From Eubacteriales bacterium (GTDB lineage Bacteria > Bacillota > Clostridia > Christensenellales > Aristaeellaceae), in the NCBI GenBank assembly GCA_028705775.1, contig JAQWCW010000024.1, positions 1-43,864 of the forward strand: DNA of 43,864 bases, given 5' to 3'. The notes under the pieces were generated by a model. That model did no database searches, had not been told where the DNA came from, and worked only from the letters and a program-made list of their open reading frames with translations. This document shows positions 16,550 through 26,039 of the stretch, piece by piece. Made by a program: the position numbers and the translations under genes. The stretch's first letter is position 1. Each line of letters opens with the position of its first letter.

Positions 16550-17401
16550 ATGGAGCTTGAGGGAAGCGTCCGCGCAATCGCGGAGGGGTTTTCAAAAAGG
16601 GGCGACGAGCTTATCGACATTTCCGAGGCGCGCGCAGCGCTGTCCCGCGCGCTTGACGCAGCCAAGGGCGAGGCGCTTAAAAACACGGCGGATGAAGCGC
16701 TTTCGGAGCTTGCGCGGCTTCTTTCGGAAAACGAAAAAAGCAATCTTGCGCTGCTTTCCTGCGTTGCGGCAGAAAGCGATAATTCGCCGAGGTATGCGTC
16801 CGCCGCTGCCGGAAAGGACGATTTGCTTTCGCTTCCGATTTGCGCCGTCGTGCTTTCTGCCGTCGCCTCCGTCTGCGCCTTTTTGCAGGCGGACTACGCC
16901 GTCGGGGCTATTGCGGCACTCGCCGCTTTTCAGGGTCTGTATATGACGCTTGAGAGAAAGAAGAAGCGCCGCCTGCGAGAAAGCACCCTGCTGCCTTTGG
17001 CAGCGCCGAAAATCGGCATTCCCGCAAAGCTTCTCGGAACATATATTATAAACGCATCGGCGCGGATTGCGCAATCAGTTTCCGATATAAACGACATAAA
17101 ATCGAATCTTTCTGGCATGGCAGGCGCGGGCGCGTCCTCCGCCTCTGCGGAGCTTTATCAGATTTTGTATGAAATGAAGCATATGAACGAGCCGTCCTAT
17201 ATCGGCGAGGCGCTCGACCTTTCGCACAAGGCGCTTCTAAAGGCGGATTTGGACGGAATTGAGTACAGGGCGGGCAACGAAACCTGCTTTGACATTCTTG
17301 AAGGCGGCGAAACCGCAACCCTTCGCCCCGCAATCGTGACGCGGCGGGACGGAAAGCTTGTAAAGCGCGGCGAGGCGCTTATCAGAAAGAGCGGGAGGTG
17401 A
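16550..17401 (+). CDS. Membrane protein with GrpE-like tail, partner of Hsp70-like ATPase
   Basis: I do not recognise a named family for the whole protein (283 residues). Residues about 1-80 are charged and helical, likely a coiled coil. Residues about 95-135 form two adjacent hydrophobic helices (LPICAVVLSAVASVCAFL and AVGAIAALAAFQGLYMTL), followed by a very basic patch (ERKKKRRLRE). The remaining 140 residues should be cytoplasmic. The last 45 contain ATLRPAIVTRRDGKLVKRG, which resembles the beta-domain end of GrpE (RVIRPAMV). With the Hsp70-like gene overlapping by four bases downstream, a membrane-anchored nucleotide-exchange role is an attractive inference. AAAGGAG before the ATG at 16550 sets the start, and the promoter with its inverted repeat lies just upstream. 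Confidence 0.7.
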   Translation: MELEGSVRAIAEGFSKRGDELIDISEARAALSRALDAAKGEALKNTADEALSELARLLSENEKSNLALLSCVAAESDNSPRYASAAAGKDDLLSLPICAVVLSAVASVCAFLQADYAVGAIAALAAFQGLYMTLERKKKRRLRESTLLPLAAPKIGIPAKLLGTYIINASARIAQSVSDINDIKSNLSGMAGAGASSASAELYQILYEMKHMNEPSYIGEALDLSHKALLKADLDGIEYRAGNETCFDILEGGETATLRPAIVTRRDGKLVKRGEALIRKSGR

Positions 17402-17406
17402 ATCGC

Positions 17407-19311
17407 TTGAAGAAATATATGGGCTTCGACTTCGGGGACGGCGAAAGCTGTCTTGCCAGAATCAATGAAAACAGCCTTTCCCAGCCGCAGATTATTTCCG
17501 TGCAGGGCAGCGAAAGCTTCCTTTCAGCCGTCGGCAGATACAACGGCGAAATCGTTATCGGCGACGTGAGCGCAACCCTTCCGGGGGTCGAGGATTTGCG
17601 GGTCTGCTTCAAGCGCCATTTCCTTTCCCAGAGCGCCGATGTGAAGAAAACCGTGCAGGATTTTGCAAGCGGAGTTTTCACGCAGGCGGCGGCGCAGATT
17701 GAAAACATTAACGAGTATTCGATTACTGTCGGCTGTCCCGCAGGCTGGCTCGGCGACGTTCGCCGCGCGTATCTTGACATCCTGTATAAAGCGGGAATCA
17801 CTCAGGCGCGCCTTGTTTCCGAATCCCGCGCCGCGTTCCTTTACGCGCGCTATTCCTCCTCGCTTCCCGTAAACCCCAAGGCGGTGCGCGAAAGCGCTCT
17901 GGTTATTGACATCGGCTCGTCGACGCTCGACTTTGCCTACGTTGTCGGCGGCAAGGAAAGCGGAGTCGGAACTTTCGGCGATACTCATCTGGGCGGCGGA
18001 GTGCTTGACGAGCTTATTATGGCTGACGCAGTTGAGCGCGTTGAAAATGCGGAGGACAGGAAAGAAATCGAGCGGGCGCTTTCGGAAAGCCCCAACTGGC
18101 GCTCCCGCTGCCTGCTTGCCGCAAGGCGGCTCAAGGAAAGATATTATTCGGACGAGGAAAGCTATAAATCGGAGGCTTGCTCCGCGCCCTTCATATTCAG
18201 GTATTCGGGCAGGCAGGAAATCGAGCTGAGGCTTACGCCGGATAAGGCGGACGAGCTGATTAACAAGCCGCACCCGTATCTCAGCGGGCGCTCCTTCCTT
18301 TCCGCATTGCGCGACGCGCTTACCCTTTCGCGGCAGCAAACGCAGGAAAAGCCGCCGCAGGCGGTGCTTTTGACCGGCGGAGCGTCCAGAATGCGCTTTT
18401 TCTGCGAGGAATGCGAAAAGGCGTTTCCGGATTCGACTGTCGTGTGCTGCCCCGAGCCGCAGTTTTCAATCGCCCGCGGGCTTGCTTATGCCGCGCGCGT
18501 TGACGACCAGCTTGCGGAATTCCGCGACGAGGTAAAGCTTTTTACCGCCTCCGATACCGTTGAAAGCTTGGTTAGAAGCCGCCTTCCGCTGCTCATTCCT
18601 CCGCTTGCGCAGGCGCTTACGGAGCTTGCCGTTACGGGCGGCGCGCTTCCTGCCGTCGCTCGCTGGCGCGCGGGGGAAACCGCAACGCTTGAGGAAATGC
18701 AGAAGGAAATGAGCGACAGGATATCGGCGCTTTTCTCATCGGCGGAGGGCAGGGACGCGATGAAGGAAGTGCTTGACGGCTGGACGCGCTCCGTGCTTTC
18801 GGAGGTTCAGGGAAAGCTCAGCCTCATCTGCGAAAAGTACCACATCGCTTTTTCCGATATGAAGTTTTCGCTTGAAAATGTCCGCTCCGAGGCGGGACGC
18901 GAGCTGTCCCTCGGCAATATCGAAACCGTGGATTTGCTCAACGGAGTCATTACCGTTGCGGTTGCCACAATCAGCGCGGCGCTTTGCGGCGGCGGTGGAA
19001 TCGTGCTGATTGCAGGCGGGCCTGTCGGCGCGCTTGCGGGAGCCGTTATCGGAATAGTGATTTCACTGATTGGCAGAAAGCCGGTTACGGACTGGCTTAT
19101 GCGCCGCGATATACGCCCGCTTATCCTGCGCAGGGTCGTTACCGATTCGAGCGTTTCTTCGGGCAGAAACCGCCTGAAAATAAGCCGCGATATCGAAAAA
19201 AGCCTTACGGAGGATTCCGGTTTCTCCGATAATCTTGTCAAGGAAATATCGGGATATCTGGACGACTATATCCGAAGCGTAGCCGAGGATACGGAAATTC
19301 ACATTGAATGA
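17407..19311 (+). CDS. Membrane-anchored Hsp70-like ATPase
   Basis: An actin/Hsp70-fold ATPase of 634 residues. The nucleotide-binding domain is complete: GFDFGDGESCLARI (phosphate 1, residues about 6-19), ALVIDIGSSTLDFAYV (phosphate 2, about 165-180) and AVLLTGGASRM (adenosine motif, about 315-325). There is no recognisable DnaK substrate-binding domain. Residues about 365-500 look helical and are followed by a Gly-rich hydrophobic stretch of about 45 residues (starting LLNGVITVAVATISAAL) that may insert as a helical hairpin, then a charged tail. A TTG at 17407 with GGGAGGTG seven bases upstream is the preferred start; GTG at 17398 and ATG at 17419 are alternatives. It is coupled to the upstream GrpE-like membrane gene, and together they look like a dedicated two-component chaperone or remodelling machine. 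Confidence 0.8.
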   Translation: MKKYMGFDFGDGESCLARINENSLSQPQIISVQGSESFLSAVGRYNGEIVIGDVSATLPGVEDLRVCFKRHFLSQSADVKKTVQDFASGVFTQAAAQIENINEYSITVGCPAGWLGDVRRAYLDILYKAGITQARLVSESRAAFLYARYSSSLPVNPKAVRESALVIDIGSSTLDFAYVVGGKESGVGTFGDTHLGGGVLDELIMADAVERVENAEDRKEIERALSESPNWRSRCLLAARRLKERYYSDEESYKSEACSAPFIFRYSGRQEIELRLTPDKADELINKPHPYLSGRSFLSALRDALTLSRQQTQEKPPQAVLLTGGASRMRFFCEECEKAFPDSTVVCCPEPQFSIARGLAYAARVDDQLAEFRDEVKLFTASDTVESLVRSRLPLLIPPLAQALTELAVTGGALPAVARWRAGETATLEEMQKEMSDRISALFSSAEGRDAMKEVLDGWTRSVLSEVQGKLSLICEKYHIAFSDMKFSLENVRSEAGRELSLGNIETVDLLNGVITVAVATISAALCGGGGIVLIAGGPVGALAGAVIGIVISLIGRKPVTDWLMRRDIRPLILRRVVTDSSVSSGRNRLKISRDIEKSLTEDSGFSDNLVKEISGYLDDYIRSVAEDTEIHIE

Positions 19312-19343
19312 GCCATTGAATTTATTGATTAGTCTGAAAGACG

Positions 19344-21203
19344 GTGAAAAAAACGCAGAATCTTGATTTTCTGCCCGTATGTCCCGAGGATGTAAAAAAG
19401 CGCGGGTGGGACGCGCCTGACTTTGTGTATGTGGTGGGGGAGGCGTATGTCGACCATCCCTCCTTCGGGCACGCGATAATTTCGCGCGTGCTTGAAAGCG
19501 CGGGCTACCGCGTTGCAATGCTTTGCCTGCCCGAATGGAAAAGCGCCGAGGATTTCAAGCGCTTCGGCAAGCCGCGCCTTGGCTTTCTCGTTTCCTCCGG
19601 CGTTATCGACAGCATGGTCAACCACTATACAGCCGCGAAAAAGCGCAGGCATGAGGATGTATACGCGCCGGGGGGAAGGGCAGGAATGCGCCCTGACCGC
19701 GCCCTTACCGTTTACTCAAACAGAATCCACGAGGCGTACCCGCGCGTTCCGGTGCTTATAGGCGGAATTGAGGCGAGCCTCCGCAGATTCTCGCATTACG
19801 ATTACTGGGACGACAAGGTGCGCAGAAGCGTTATCGTCGATTCGGCAGCCACCCTTCTGATGTACGGAATGGGCGAGCGCTCAATCCTTGAGTGCGCAAA
19901 ATGGCTTGAGGACGGAATGCCGGAAAGCGGTCTTTCGGCGCTTCGCGGGGTCTGCTATATGGCAAAGGAGCCTCCGGAGGACGCTGTATTGCTCCCTTCG
20001 CACTCCGAAACTGCCGCCGATAAGCAGGCTTACGCCACGGCGTTCGTGCGCGAGTATAACGAGCAGGACCCCGTTCGCGGCAAGCGCCTGTGCCAGAAGC
20101 AGGACGAAATGCGCTATATTGTTCAGAACCCGCCGCAGCCTCCGCTCACGCGCGAGGAAATGGACAAGGTGTACGCGCTTTCGTATACAAGGCAGTACCA
20201 CCCGATGTATGAGCCTATGGGCGGAGTTCCCGCGCTTTCGGAGGTCAAATTCTCGATTTGCGCCGTCAGGGGCTGCTACGGCTCCTGCAATTTTTGCGCG
20301 CTCACCTTCCATCAGGGCAGAATCGTGACCTCAAGAAGCGAAAAAAGCCTTGTGGACGAGGCGAAAAAGCTTACCGAAATGCCCGATTTCAAGGGCTATA
20401 TTCACGACGTTGGCGGGCCTACGGCGGATTTCCGCCAGCCTGCCTGCGATAAGCAGCTCAAAAGCGGCGCTTGCGCAAACCGCCAGTGCCTGTTCCCGAA
20501 AATCTGCTCGAATGTAAAGGTAACTCACTCCGAAATGATGCGCGCCCTTGGCAAAATGCGCGCGCTTCCGAGAGTCAAAAAGGTGTTTATCCGTTCGGGA
20601 ATGCGCTATGATTATATGCTTGCGGATAAGGACGAGCGCTTCTGGGAGGATTTCTGCAAAAACTATGTTTCGGGTCAGCTCAAGGTTGCGCCGGAGCATA
20701 TAAGCCCCGAAGTGCTTGACAAAATGGGCAAGCCGCCGAGAGAGACTTACGACAGATTCGTAAAAAAGTACACGGAGGTCAACGCGCGTCTGGGGCTTAA
20801 GCAGTACCTTGTTCCGTATCTGATGAGTTCGCATCCGGGAAGCAGGCTTGAAAACGCGATAGAGCTTGCGGAGTATCTGCGCGATACGGGCTTTGTTCCG
20901 GAACAGGTTCAGGATTTTTACCCGACCCCCGGAACGCTCTCCACCTGTATGTACTATACGGGGCTTGACCCGAGAAATATGCAGCCCGTTTATGTTGCGA
21001 AAACTCAGGAGGAGAAGGAATTGCAGAGGGCGCTTTTGCAGTTCCGCGACCCGCGATGCTTTGATATGGTGCGCAAGGCGCTGAGGCTCGCCGGCAGAGA
21101 AGACTTAATCGGCTTTGGCAAAAACAAGCTTGTTCCGCCTGCGCGGGATTACAGTCATGCCGCGCGCGCAAAGGGCAGGGCTTATTCGGGGAAAGGCAGG
21201 TAA
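19344..21203 (+). CDS. ygiQ: YgiQ family radical SAM protein
   Basis: A member of the YgiQ family (UPF0313), 619 residues, which is normal length. The N-terminal segment (FLPVCPEDVKKRGWDAPDF and YVDHPSFGHAIISRVLE) is the family signature. The radical SAM cluster motif is in RGCYGSCNFCAL (Cys-x3-Cys-x2-Cys, about residue 310), so it should bind a 4Fe-4S cluster and S-adenosylmethionine. The C-terminal region (about 480-600) with FYPTPGTLSTCMYYTG matches the DUF3362 part. The biochemical role of the family is not established. The GTG start at 19344 has only a weak ribosome binding site but matches the usual family N-terminus. It lies 32 bases after the Hsp70-like gene and five bases before the protease gene, so it is probably co-transcribed. 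Confidence 0.9.
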   Translation: MKKTQNLDFLPVCPEDVKKRGWDAPDFVYVVGEAYVDHPSFGHAIISRVLESAGYRVAMLCLPEWKSAEDFKRFGKPRLGFLVSSGVIDSMVNHYTAAKKRRHEDVYAPGGRAGMRPDRALTVYSNRIHEAYPRVPVLIGGIEASLRRFSHYDYWDDKVRRSVIVDSAATLLMYGMGERSILECAKWLEDGMPESGLSALRGVCYMAKEPPEDAVLLPSHSETAADKQAYATAFVREYNEQDPVRGKRLCQKQDEMRYIVQNPPQPPLTREEMDKVYALSYTRQYHPMYEPMGGVPALSEVKFSICAVRGCYGSCNFCALTFHQGRIVTSRSEKSLVDEAKKLTEMPDFKGYIHDVGGPTADFRQPACDKQLKSGACANRQCLFPKICSNVKVTHSEMMRALGKMRALPRVKKVFIRSGMRYDYMLADKDERFWEDFCKNYVSGQLKVAPEHISPEVLDKMGKPPRETYDRFVKKYTEVNARLGLKQYLVPYLMSSHPGSRLENAIELAEYLRDTGFVPEQVQDFYPTPGTLSTCMYYTGLDPRNMQPVYVAKTQEEKELQRALLQFRDPRCFDMVRKALRLAGREDLIGFGKNKLVPPARDYSHAARAKGRAYSGKGR

Positions 21204-21208
21204 CACCT

Positions 21209-23368
21209 ATGAAAAAACTTCTTTCGGTTCTGCTTTGCGTTATGCTCCTGCTTTCGGCTTTTCCGGCTTTCGCGCTGGGCGCAACGGCTACCGTGCTTGT
21301 CTATATGTGCGGCTCCGACCTTGAATCGGTTGATGGAAGCGGTACTGCGGATATAAAGGAAATGATGAAGGCGGCGGGTGAAAACGTAAATATCGTTATC
21401 GAAACGGGCGGCGCGAAGAAGTGGCACACCTCCGGAATATCAAACAAGGCGTGCCAGATTCATGAGGTAACGCCCTCCGGAATCAAGACGGTAAAGGAAA
21501 TCGGCAAGCGTAACATGGCGGATGCTGCAACCCTTTCGGAGTTCGTCAGCTACGGCTATGCGAACTATGCGGCGGACAATATGCTGCTCGTAATATGGGA
21601 CCACGGCGCGGGCCCGTCGGACGGCGTTTGCTTTGACGAACTGTATGATGATGACTCCCTGCTTTTGCCCGAAATGCAGACGGCGCTTAAAGGCGGCATT
21701 CCGAGCGGCAAGCGCTTGTCCGCGATTATTTTCGACGCTTGTCTTATGGCTACCGCCGAAACCGTCGCCGCCTTTGACGGCTATGTCGATTATGTCGTCG
21801 CGAGCGAGGAAACCGTTCCCGGAACGGGTCTTGATTACGGCAGCTGGATTTCGGCTTACGCGTCCGATACGGCGATGAGCATTGAAAGCTTGGGCAAGGT
21901 TATCTGCGACGGAATTATCGCTGACGCTGAATCGCAACGCGGCGAAAGCGCTACAATGGCGCTTATAAAGGTGAGCGAGGCAGCGGCGGTTGTCAGCGCG
22001 CTCTCCACGTTCGGGGATTCGGTTATAGAAAAGGCGGACGCTTCCTTCAGCGCCGTTTCGCGCGCGCGCGGCTCGATATCCTCCTTCGGCGAGTATATCG
22101 GTGAGGACGCCTCCGACCTTGTGGATATTCAGGAGCTGTGCGACGCGTTTTCCGCGCTTTGCCCGAATGAGTGCGCGGCGCTTTCCGCGGCTGCCGAAAA
22201 TGCGGTTGTGTACAGCGCGGCTACAAGCGACCTTTCCGGCGTTGCGGGCGGGCTTTCCGTGTTTTTCCCTTATTCGACCATCGACTATGCCGAATATTTC
22301 CTTGAAAGCTATTCGGAGCTTGAATACATGGGCGCTTACGCCTCGATTGTAACGGATATTACCGAGCGCCTTGAGTGCGGCGGATATTCGTTTGCCGCGT
22401 ATACGCCGAGCAATGTGCTTACCGCGTCCTCCTCTGGCGTTTCGGGCACGCTCAGCCAAAGCGGGCTTTGGGCAGGGCTTACCTCGCAGCCACAGCAGGG
22501 CGGGGAAAGCGGCGGCAGCCTTTGGGGCGGACTTGTCGGCTCCTCGCAGGGGCAAGAGCAGTCTCAGGGCAGCCTTTGGGCAGGGCTTTTGTCGACTGAG
22601 CATTCGGGAGATGGTCAGCAGGGCGCGTCCGCAAGCCTTTGGGCAGGTCTTGTGCAGAGCGGCGAGGATTACTATTCGGGCGGCGATGAAAACCCGAATG
22701 TGACGGGCAGCGCCGAAGCGGTTGACGTTGCGCTGGAGGCTGCTTCGTATTTCCAAGACTCAAACCTGAGCGTTCAGGCGCTTTACGCAATCCAGCTCAA
22801 CAAGGACGAGCTTGACAATCTGCTCAAGGCGAGCGGCGCGTTAATCCTCAGCGAAAAGGACGGCTATACGCAGCTCGGAACCTTCGGCAAAACGACTGTT
22901 GACTGGACGAACGGCATGGTTTACTCGATGTTTGACGGAAGATGGCCGATGCTCGGCGGGCAGATGATTTCGCTGACTGAAATCGCGCGGGCAAGCGGAG
23001 TCGCAAAAGCCGTTATTCCCGTAAGCGTCGGCGGCAAGGATATGTATCTGCTCGCCTCAATCAGGGAAAGCGGCGAAATGAGCGTCCTTGGGCTTACCGA
23101 GGGTTACAGCGCCGAAACGGGAGCGGCAATGCGCGGATATACCGAGATTTGCGAGGGAATGGAGATTGTGCCGCGCTTTAACCGCATTACGGTTCTTTCC
23201 GACGGAACGGAGGAGGAATCGACCGTGTACGGGAAGCCGATTACCGTAACCGCCGGCGGGCTTGAGCTTGCCTTCGGAACGCTTTCGGGCGCGTACCGCT
23301 ACGGCTTTTTGCTCACCGATATTTTCGGGGGCAGGCAGTATACTGATTTTGTTGACTTGAGCTTTTAA
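21209..23368 (+). CDS. Secreted clostripain-family (C11) cysteine peptidase with LWAGL repeats
   Basis: An exported peptidase-like protein of 719 residues. The signal peptide MKKLLSVLLCVMLLLSAFPA ends near AFALG. The C11 domain (about 25-390) carries the catalytic His in WDHGAGP (H132) and the catalytic Cys in FDACLMA (C178). Between about 418 and 482 lies a Gly/Ser/Gln-rich linker with four LWAGL-type motifs at 22466, 22520, 22574 and 22637, spaced 18, 18 and 21 residues. About 230 further residues form an unrecognised C-terminal domain. AAAGGCAGG precedes the ATG. The gene follows ygiQ by five bases and ends at a strong terminator. C11 enzymes usually cleave after Arg or Lys; specificity here is not visible. 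Confidence 0.87.
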   Translation: MKKLLSVLLCVMLLLSAFPAFALGATATVLVYMCGSDLESVDGSGTADIKEMMKAAGENVNIVIETGGAKKWHTSGISNKACQIHEVTPSGIKTVKEIGKRNMADAATLSEFVSYGYANYAADNMLLVIWDHGAGPSDGVCFDELYDDDSLLLPEMQTALKGGIPSGKRLSAIIFDACLMATAETVAAFDGYVDYVVASEETVPGTGLDYGSWISAYASDTAMSIESLGKVICDGIIADAESQRGESATMALIKVSEAAAVVSALSTFGDSVIEKADASFSAVSRARGSISSFGEYIGEDASDLVDIQELCDAFSALCPNECAALSAAAENAVVYSAATSDLSGVAGGLSVFFPYSTIDYAEYFLESYSELEYMGAYASIVTDITERLECGGYSFAAYTPSNVLTASSSGVSGTLSQSGLWAGLTSQPQQGGESGGSLWGGLVGSSQGQEQSQGSLWAGLLSTEHSGDGQQGASASLWAGLVQSGEDYYSGGDENPNVTGSAEAVDVALEAASYFQDSNLSVQALYAIQLNKDELDNLLKASGALILSEKDGYTQLGTFGKTTVDWTNGMVYSMFDGRWPMLGGQMISLTEIARASGVAKAVIPVSVGGKDMYLLASIRESGEMSVLGLTEGYSAETGAAMRGYTEICEGMEIVPRFNRITVLSDGTEEESTVYGKPITVTAGGLELAFGTLSGAYRYGFLLTDIFGGRQYTDFVDLSF

Positions 23369-23383
23369 TATTAAGCCTTTGTA

Positions 23384-23412
23384 AAGCGCCGGATTGTTCC
23401 GGCGCTTTTTTT
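23384..23412 (+). terminator. Rho-independent terminator after the protease gene
   Basis: A perfect 10-bp stem (23384-23393 with 23398-23407), a four-base TTGT loop and a run of T residues to 23412. It closes the operon that starts at the Hsp70-like pair. Confidence 0.9.
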
Positions 23413-23458
23413 CATGCGGAATCGCGGATGACTTATATACGCATACTTGCTTTGCGAC

Positions 23459-23512
23459 TTTACGCGGATTTTACATTTGCAAAACGCCGGCTTTACAAGG
23501 CGGCTCTATACT
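23459..23512 (+). promoter_or_regulatory. Pho-box-like repeats and -10 of the pst operon
   Basis: TTTACG (23459), TTTACA (23470) and TTTACA (23492) lie 11 and 22 bases apart, so they are phased to the helix, and TATACT (23507-23512) serves as a -10. There is no -35 hexamer at the right distance, as expected for promoters activated by PhoB/PhoP. The PhoB-type regulator encoded in the same operon would be the natural activator. Confidence 0.5.
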
Positions 23513-23551
23513 GACTGCGTAATAAGTAATGGTATGGAAGGAGCTGAGCGG

Positions 23552-24436
23552 GTGCTCGGGCTGAAGAAACTCAAGCCGGACAAGGAAAAGCTGATGCGCT
23601 TTGTGTTCCTGTTTTCCGCCTGCGTATGTATTCTTGCCGTCGCGCTGATTTGCATTTTCCTTTTCGGAAGCGGGCTGCCCTTTTTCGGCAAGGTAAACGT
23701 TTGGGAATTCCTTACCGGCACAAAGTGGTCGCCGGATACCTTTGACGCATCAAACGGCGTTTACCAAATCCTGCCGATGATAATCGGCAGCCTGTACGTC
23801 ACCGCCGGAGCGGTCGTTATCGGCGCGCCAATCGGAATTCTTTCCGGAGTATGGCTAGCAAGGTTCTGCCCAAAGCCGCTGCTTCGCCCGATTAAGAGCG
23901 CGGTTGCGCTTATGGCGGGAGTTCCGAGCGTCGTTTACGGCTTTTTCGGAATAACGACCCTCGTTCCGCTTATCAGGAACACGTTCGGCGGCAACGGCTT
24001 TTCGATACTGACCGCGTCCGTGCTGCTTGCAATGATGATTCTGCCCACGATAATCCAGCTGACGCATTCGGCGCTGATGGCAGTGCCGGACAGCTATTTC
24101 GAGGGCAGCCTCGCGCTCGGCGCAACGAAGGAAAGAACGGTTTTCAGGGCGGAACTGAGAGCGGCGAAAAGCGGAATACTCGCCGCCGTCGTGCTGGGAA
24201 TCGGCAGGGCGATTGGCGAAACGATGGCTGTTGTAATGGTTGCGGGCAATCAGCCCAGAATGCCGAAAGGCTTGCTCAAGGGCATAAGAACGCTCACGAG
24301 CAACATCGTTATGGAAATGGGCTACGCCGCCGATATGCACCGCGAGGCGCTTATAGCAACGGGCGTTGTGCTGTTCGTGTTCATACTGCTCATAAATCTC
24401 TGCTTTTCCGCGCTTAACAGGAGGCAGACGCAATGA
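23552..24436 (+). CDS. pstC: Phosphate ABC transporter permease PstC
   Basis: A membrane subunit of the high-affinity phosphate importer, about 294 residues with six hydrophobic helices. The sequence WSPDTFDASNGVYQILPMIIG and the permease loop EGSLALGATKERTVFRAEL (EAA motif contacting PstB) are typical of PstC, as is AIGETMAVVMVAGNQPRMP. The frame is open from 23447, but AAGGAG eight bases before GTG at 23552 makes that the best start; ATG at 23534 is the alternative. It overlaps pstA by four bases. No pstS lies upstream, which is unusual for a complete pst operon. Confidence 0.93.
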   Translation: MLGLKKLKPDKEKLMRFVFLFSACVCILAVALICIFLFGSGLPFFGKVNVWEFLTGTKWSPDTFDASNGVYQILPMIIGSLYVTAGAVVIGAPIGILSGVWLARFCPKPLLRPIKSAVALMAGVPSVVYGFFGITTLVPLIRNTFGGNGFSILTASVLLAMMILPTIIQLTHSALMAVPDSYFEGSLALGATKERTVFRAELRAAKSGILAAVVLGIGRAIGETMAVVMVAGNQPRMPKGLLKGIRTLTSNIVMEMGYAADMHREALIATGVVLFVFILLINLCFSALNRRQTQ

Positions 24437-25293
24437 AGAAAAAGCTAAGCGCCGCGCGCCTTTATATACGCCGCCACCCGTTTTCGGCGCTCACGCGCGC
24501 TGCCTGCACCCTTTCAATCGCTGTCGCGATGTTCATGCTGCTTTACATGGTCGGGGACATTCTGATTCAGGGCGTTCCGAGCCTGCGCCTTTCGCTGTTT
24601 GAGCCGGTTTACACATCGGATAACCAGTCGATGCTTCCGGCAATCGTAAACACCCTGCTCATAACGGTTATGGCGCTTTTGTTCGCCGTTCCGCTCGGGG
24701 TTTTTGGCGCGGTATATCTCAGCGAGTACGCAAAGCGCGACAGCTTTATCGTAAAGCTTGTGCGGGTGACAGCCGAAACGCTTTCGGGAATTCCTTCGAT
24801 TCTTTATGGTCTTTTCGGAATGATGTTCTACGTAGGCGCGCTGAAGCTCGGGCTTTCGCTTGTGTCCGGCGCGCTCACCCTCGGAATCATGGTGCTTCCG
24901 CTTGTTCTGCGCACGGCTGAGGAGGCGCTTCTTGCCGTTCCGGACAGCTACCGCGAGGGCAGCTTCGGGCTTGGAGCGGGAAGGCTTCGCACGGTAATGA
25001 AAATTGTGCTTCCTCCCGCTTCCTCCGGAATACTTGCGGGCGTTATGCTCTCCGTCGGGCGCATTATCGGCGAAACCGCCGCGCTCATATTCACGGCGGG
25101 AACGTTTTCCCAGCTGCCAAAGAACCTTCTTTCGTCCGGCAGAACGCTTTCCGTTCATATGTATGTTCTGTCCGGCGAGGGGCTTCACATCGGCGAGGCA
25201 TACGCAACGGCGGTCGTGCTGCTTGTGCTCGCCGCCTCTATGAACGCGCTCAGCTCAGCGCTCCTAAAACGGCTTCAGGGGGGACAGGGATGA
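24433..25293 (+). CDS. pstA: Phosphate ABC transporter permease PstA
   Basis: The second membrane subunit of the phosphate importer, 286 residues with about six helices. [20 protein letters not shown], then [12 protein letters not shown] and the EAA loop [20 protein letters not shown], are diagnostic for PstA, as is [15 protein letters not shown] near the C-terminus. Start and stop overlap its neighbours by four bases on each side (ATGA), so it is translationally coupled to pstC and pstB. It dimerises with PstC and is driven by PstB. Confidence 0.94.
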   Translation: MKKKLSAARLYIRRHPFSALTRAACTLSIAVAMFMLLYMVGDILIQGVPSLRLSLFEPVYTSDNQSMLPAIVNTLLITVMALLFAVPLGVFGAVYLSEYAKRDSFIVKLVRVTAETLSGIPSILYGLFGMMFYVGALKLGLSLVSGALTLGIMVLPLVLRTAEEALLAVPDSYREGSFGLGAGRLRTVMKIVLPPASSGILAGVMLSVGRIIGETAALIFTAGTFSQLPKNLLSSGRTLSVHMYVLSGEGLHIGEAYATAVVLLVLAASMNALSSALLKRLQGGQG

Positions 25294-26039
25294 ATAAGAT
25301 TGACGTTAAGGATTTGGATTTGTTCTACGGCGAGTTTCAGGCGCTCAAAAAGGTTTCGCTTGAAATTCCCGAAAAGGAAATAACCGCGTTCATCGGGCCG
25401 AGCGGCTGCGGAAAGTCAACGCTGCTCAAGACCCTGAACAGGATGAACGACCTTGTGCCGGACTGCCGCATAACCGGCGGAGTGTTTCTTGACGGCGAGG
25501 ACATTTTCGGCAGCATGGACGTGAACCTTCTGCGCAAGCGCGTCGGAATGGTTTTTCAGAAGCCGAATCCGTTCCCAATGAGCGTTTATGACAATATTGC
25601 CTACGGGCCGAGAACGCACGGAGTTCACGGCAAGGCGAAGCTTGACGAAATTGTAGAGGGCGCTTTGAGGCAGGCGGCAATCTGGGAGGAGCTGAAGGAC
25701 AGGCTCAAAAAAAGCGCTTTGGGGCTTTCCGGCGGTCAGCAGCAGCGGCTTTGCATAGCGCGCGCGCTCGCCGTTCAGCCGGAGGTGCTTCTGATGGACG
25801 AGCCGACAAGCGCGCTTGACCCGATATCCACCTCGCGTATTGAGGAGCTTGCCGTCAGTCTCAAGAAGGATTATACTATTGTCATGGTAACGCATAATAT
25901 GCAGCAGGCTGTGCGCATATCGGACAAAACGGCGTTTTTCCTCCTCGGCGAGGTTGTTGAAACGGGAAATACCGAAACTATATTCTCAATGCCCGTAGAC
26001 AAGCGGACTGAGGATTACATAACGGGGAGGTTTGGCTGA
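25290..26039 (+). CDS. pstB: Phosphate ABC transporter ATP-binding protein PstB
   Basis: The ATPase of the phosphate importer, 249 residues, the usual length. Walker A is GPSGCGKST (about 37-45), the signature [16 protein letters not shown] (about 145-160) and Walker [34 protein letters not shown] is a PstB hallmark. All catalytic residues are intact. It overlaps pstA by four bases and its stop overlaps the phoU start by one base. It works with PstC and PstA and is inhibited through PhoU when phosphate is plentiful. Confidence 0.95.
   Translation: MNKIDVKDLDLFYGEFQALKKVSLEIPEKEITAFIGPSGCGKSTLLKTLNRMNDLVPDCRITGGVFLDGEDIFGSMDVNLLRKRVGMVFQKPNPFPMSVYDNIAYGPRTHGVHGKAKLDEIVEGALRQAAIWEELKDRLKKSALGLSGGQQQRLCIARALAVQPEVLLMDEPTSALDPISTSRIEELAVSLKKDYTIVMVTHNMQQAVRISDKTAFFLLGEVVETGNTETIFSMPVDKRTEDYITGRFG

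Noticed and set aside
21440-22756. Minus-strand open frame of 438 codons over the protease gene
   Set aside because: Shadow of the C11 peptidase gene, which has a signal peptide and catalytic residues.
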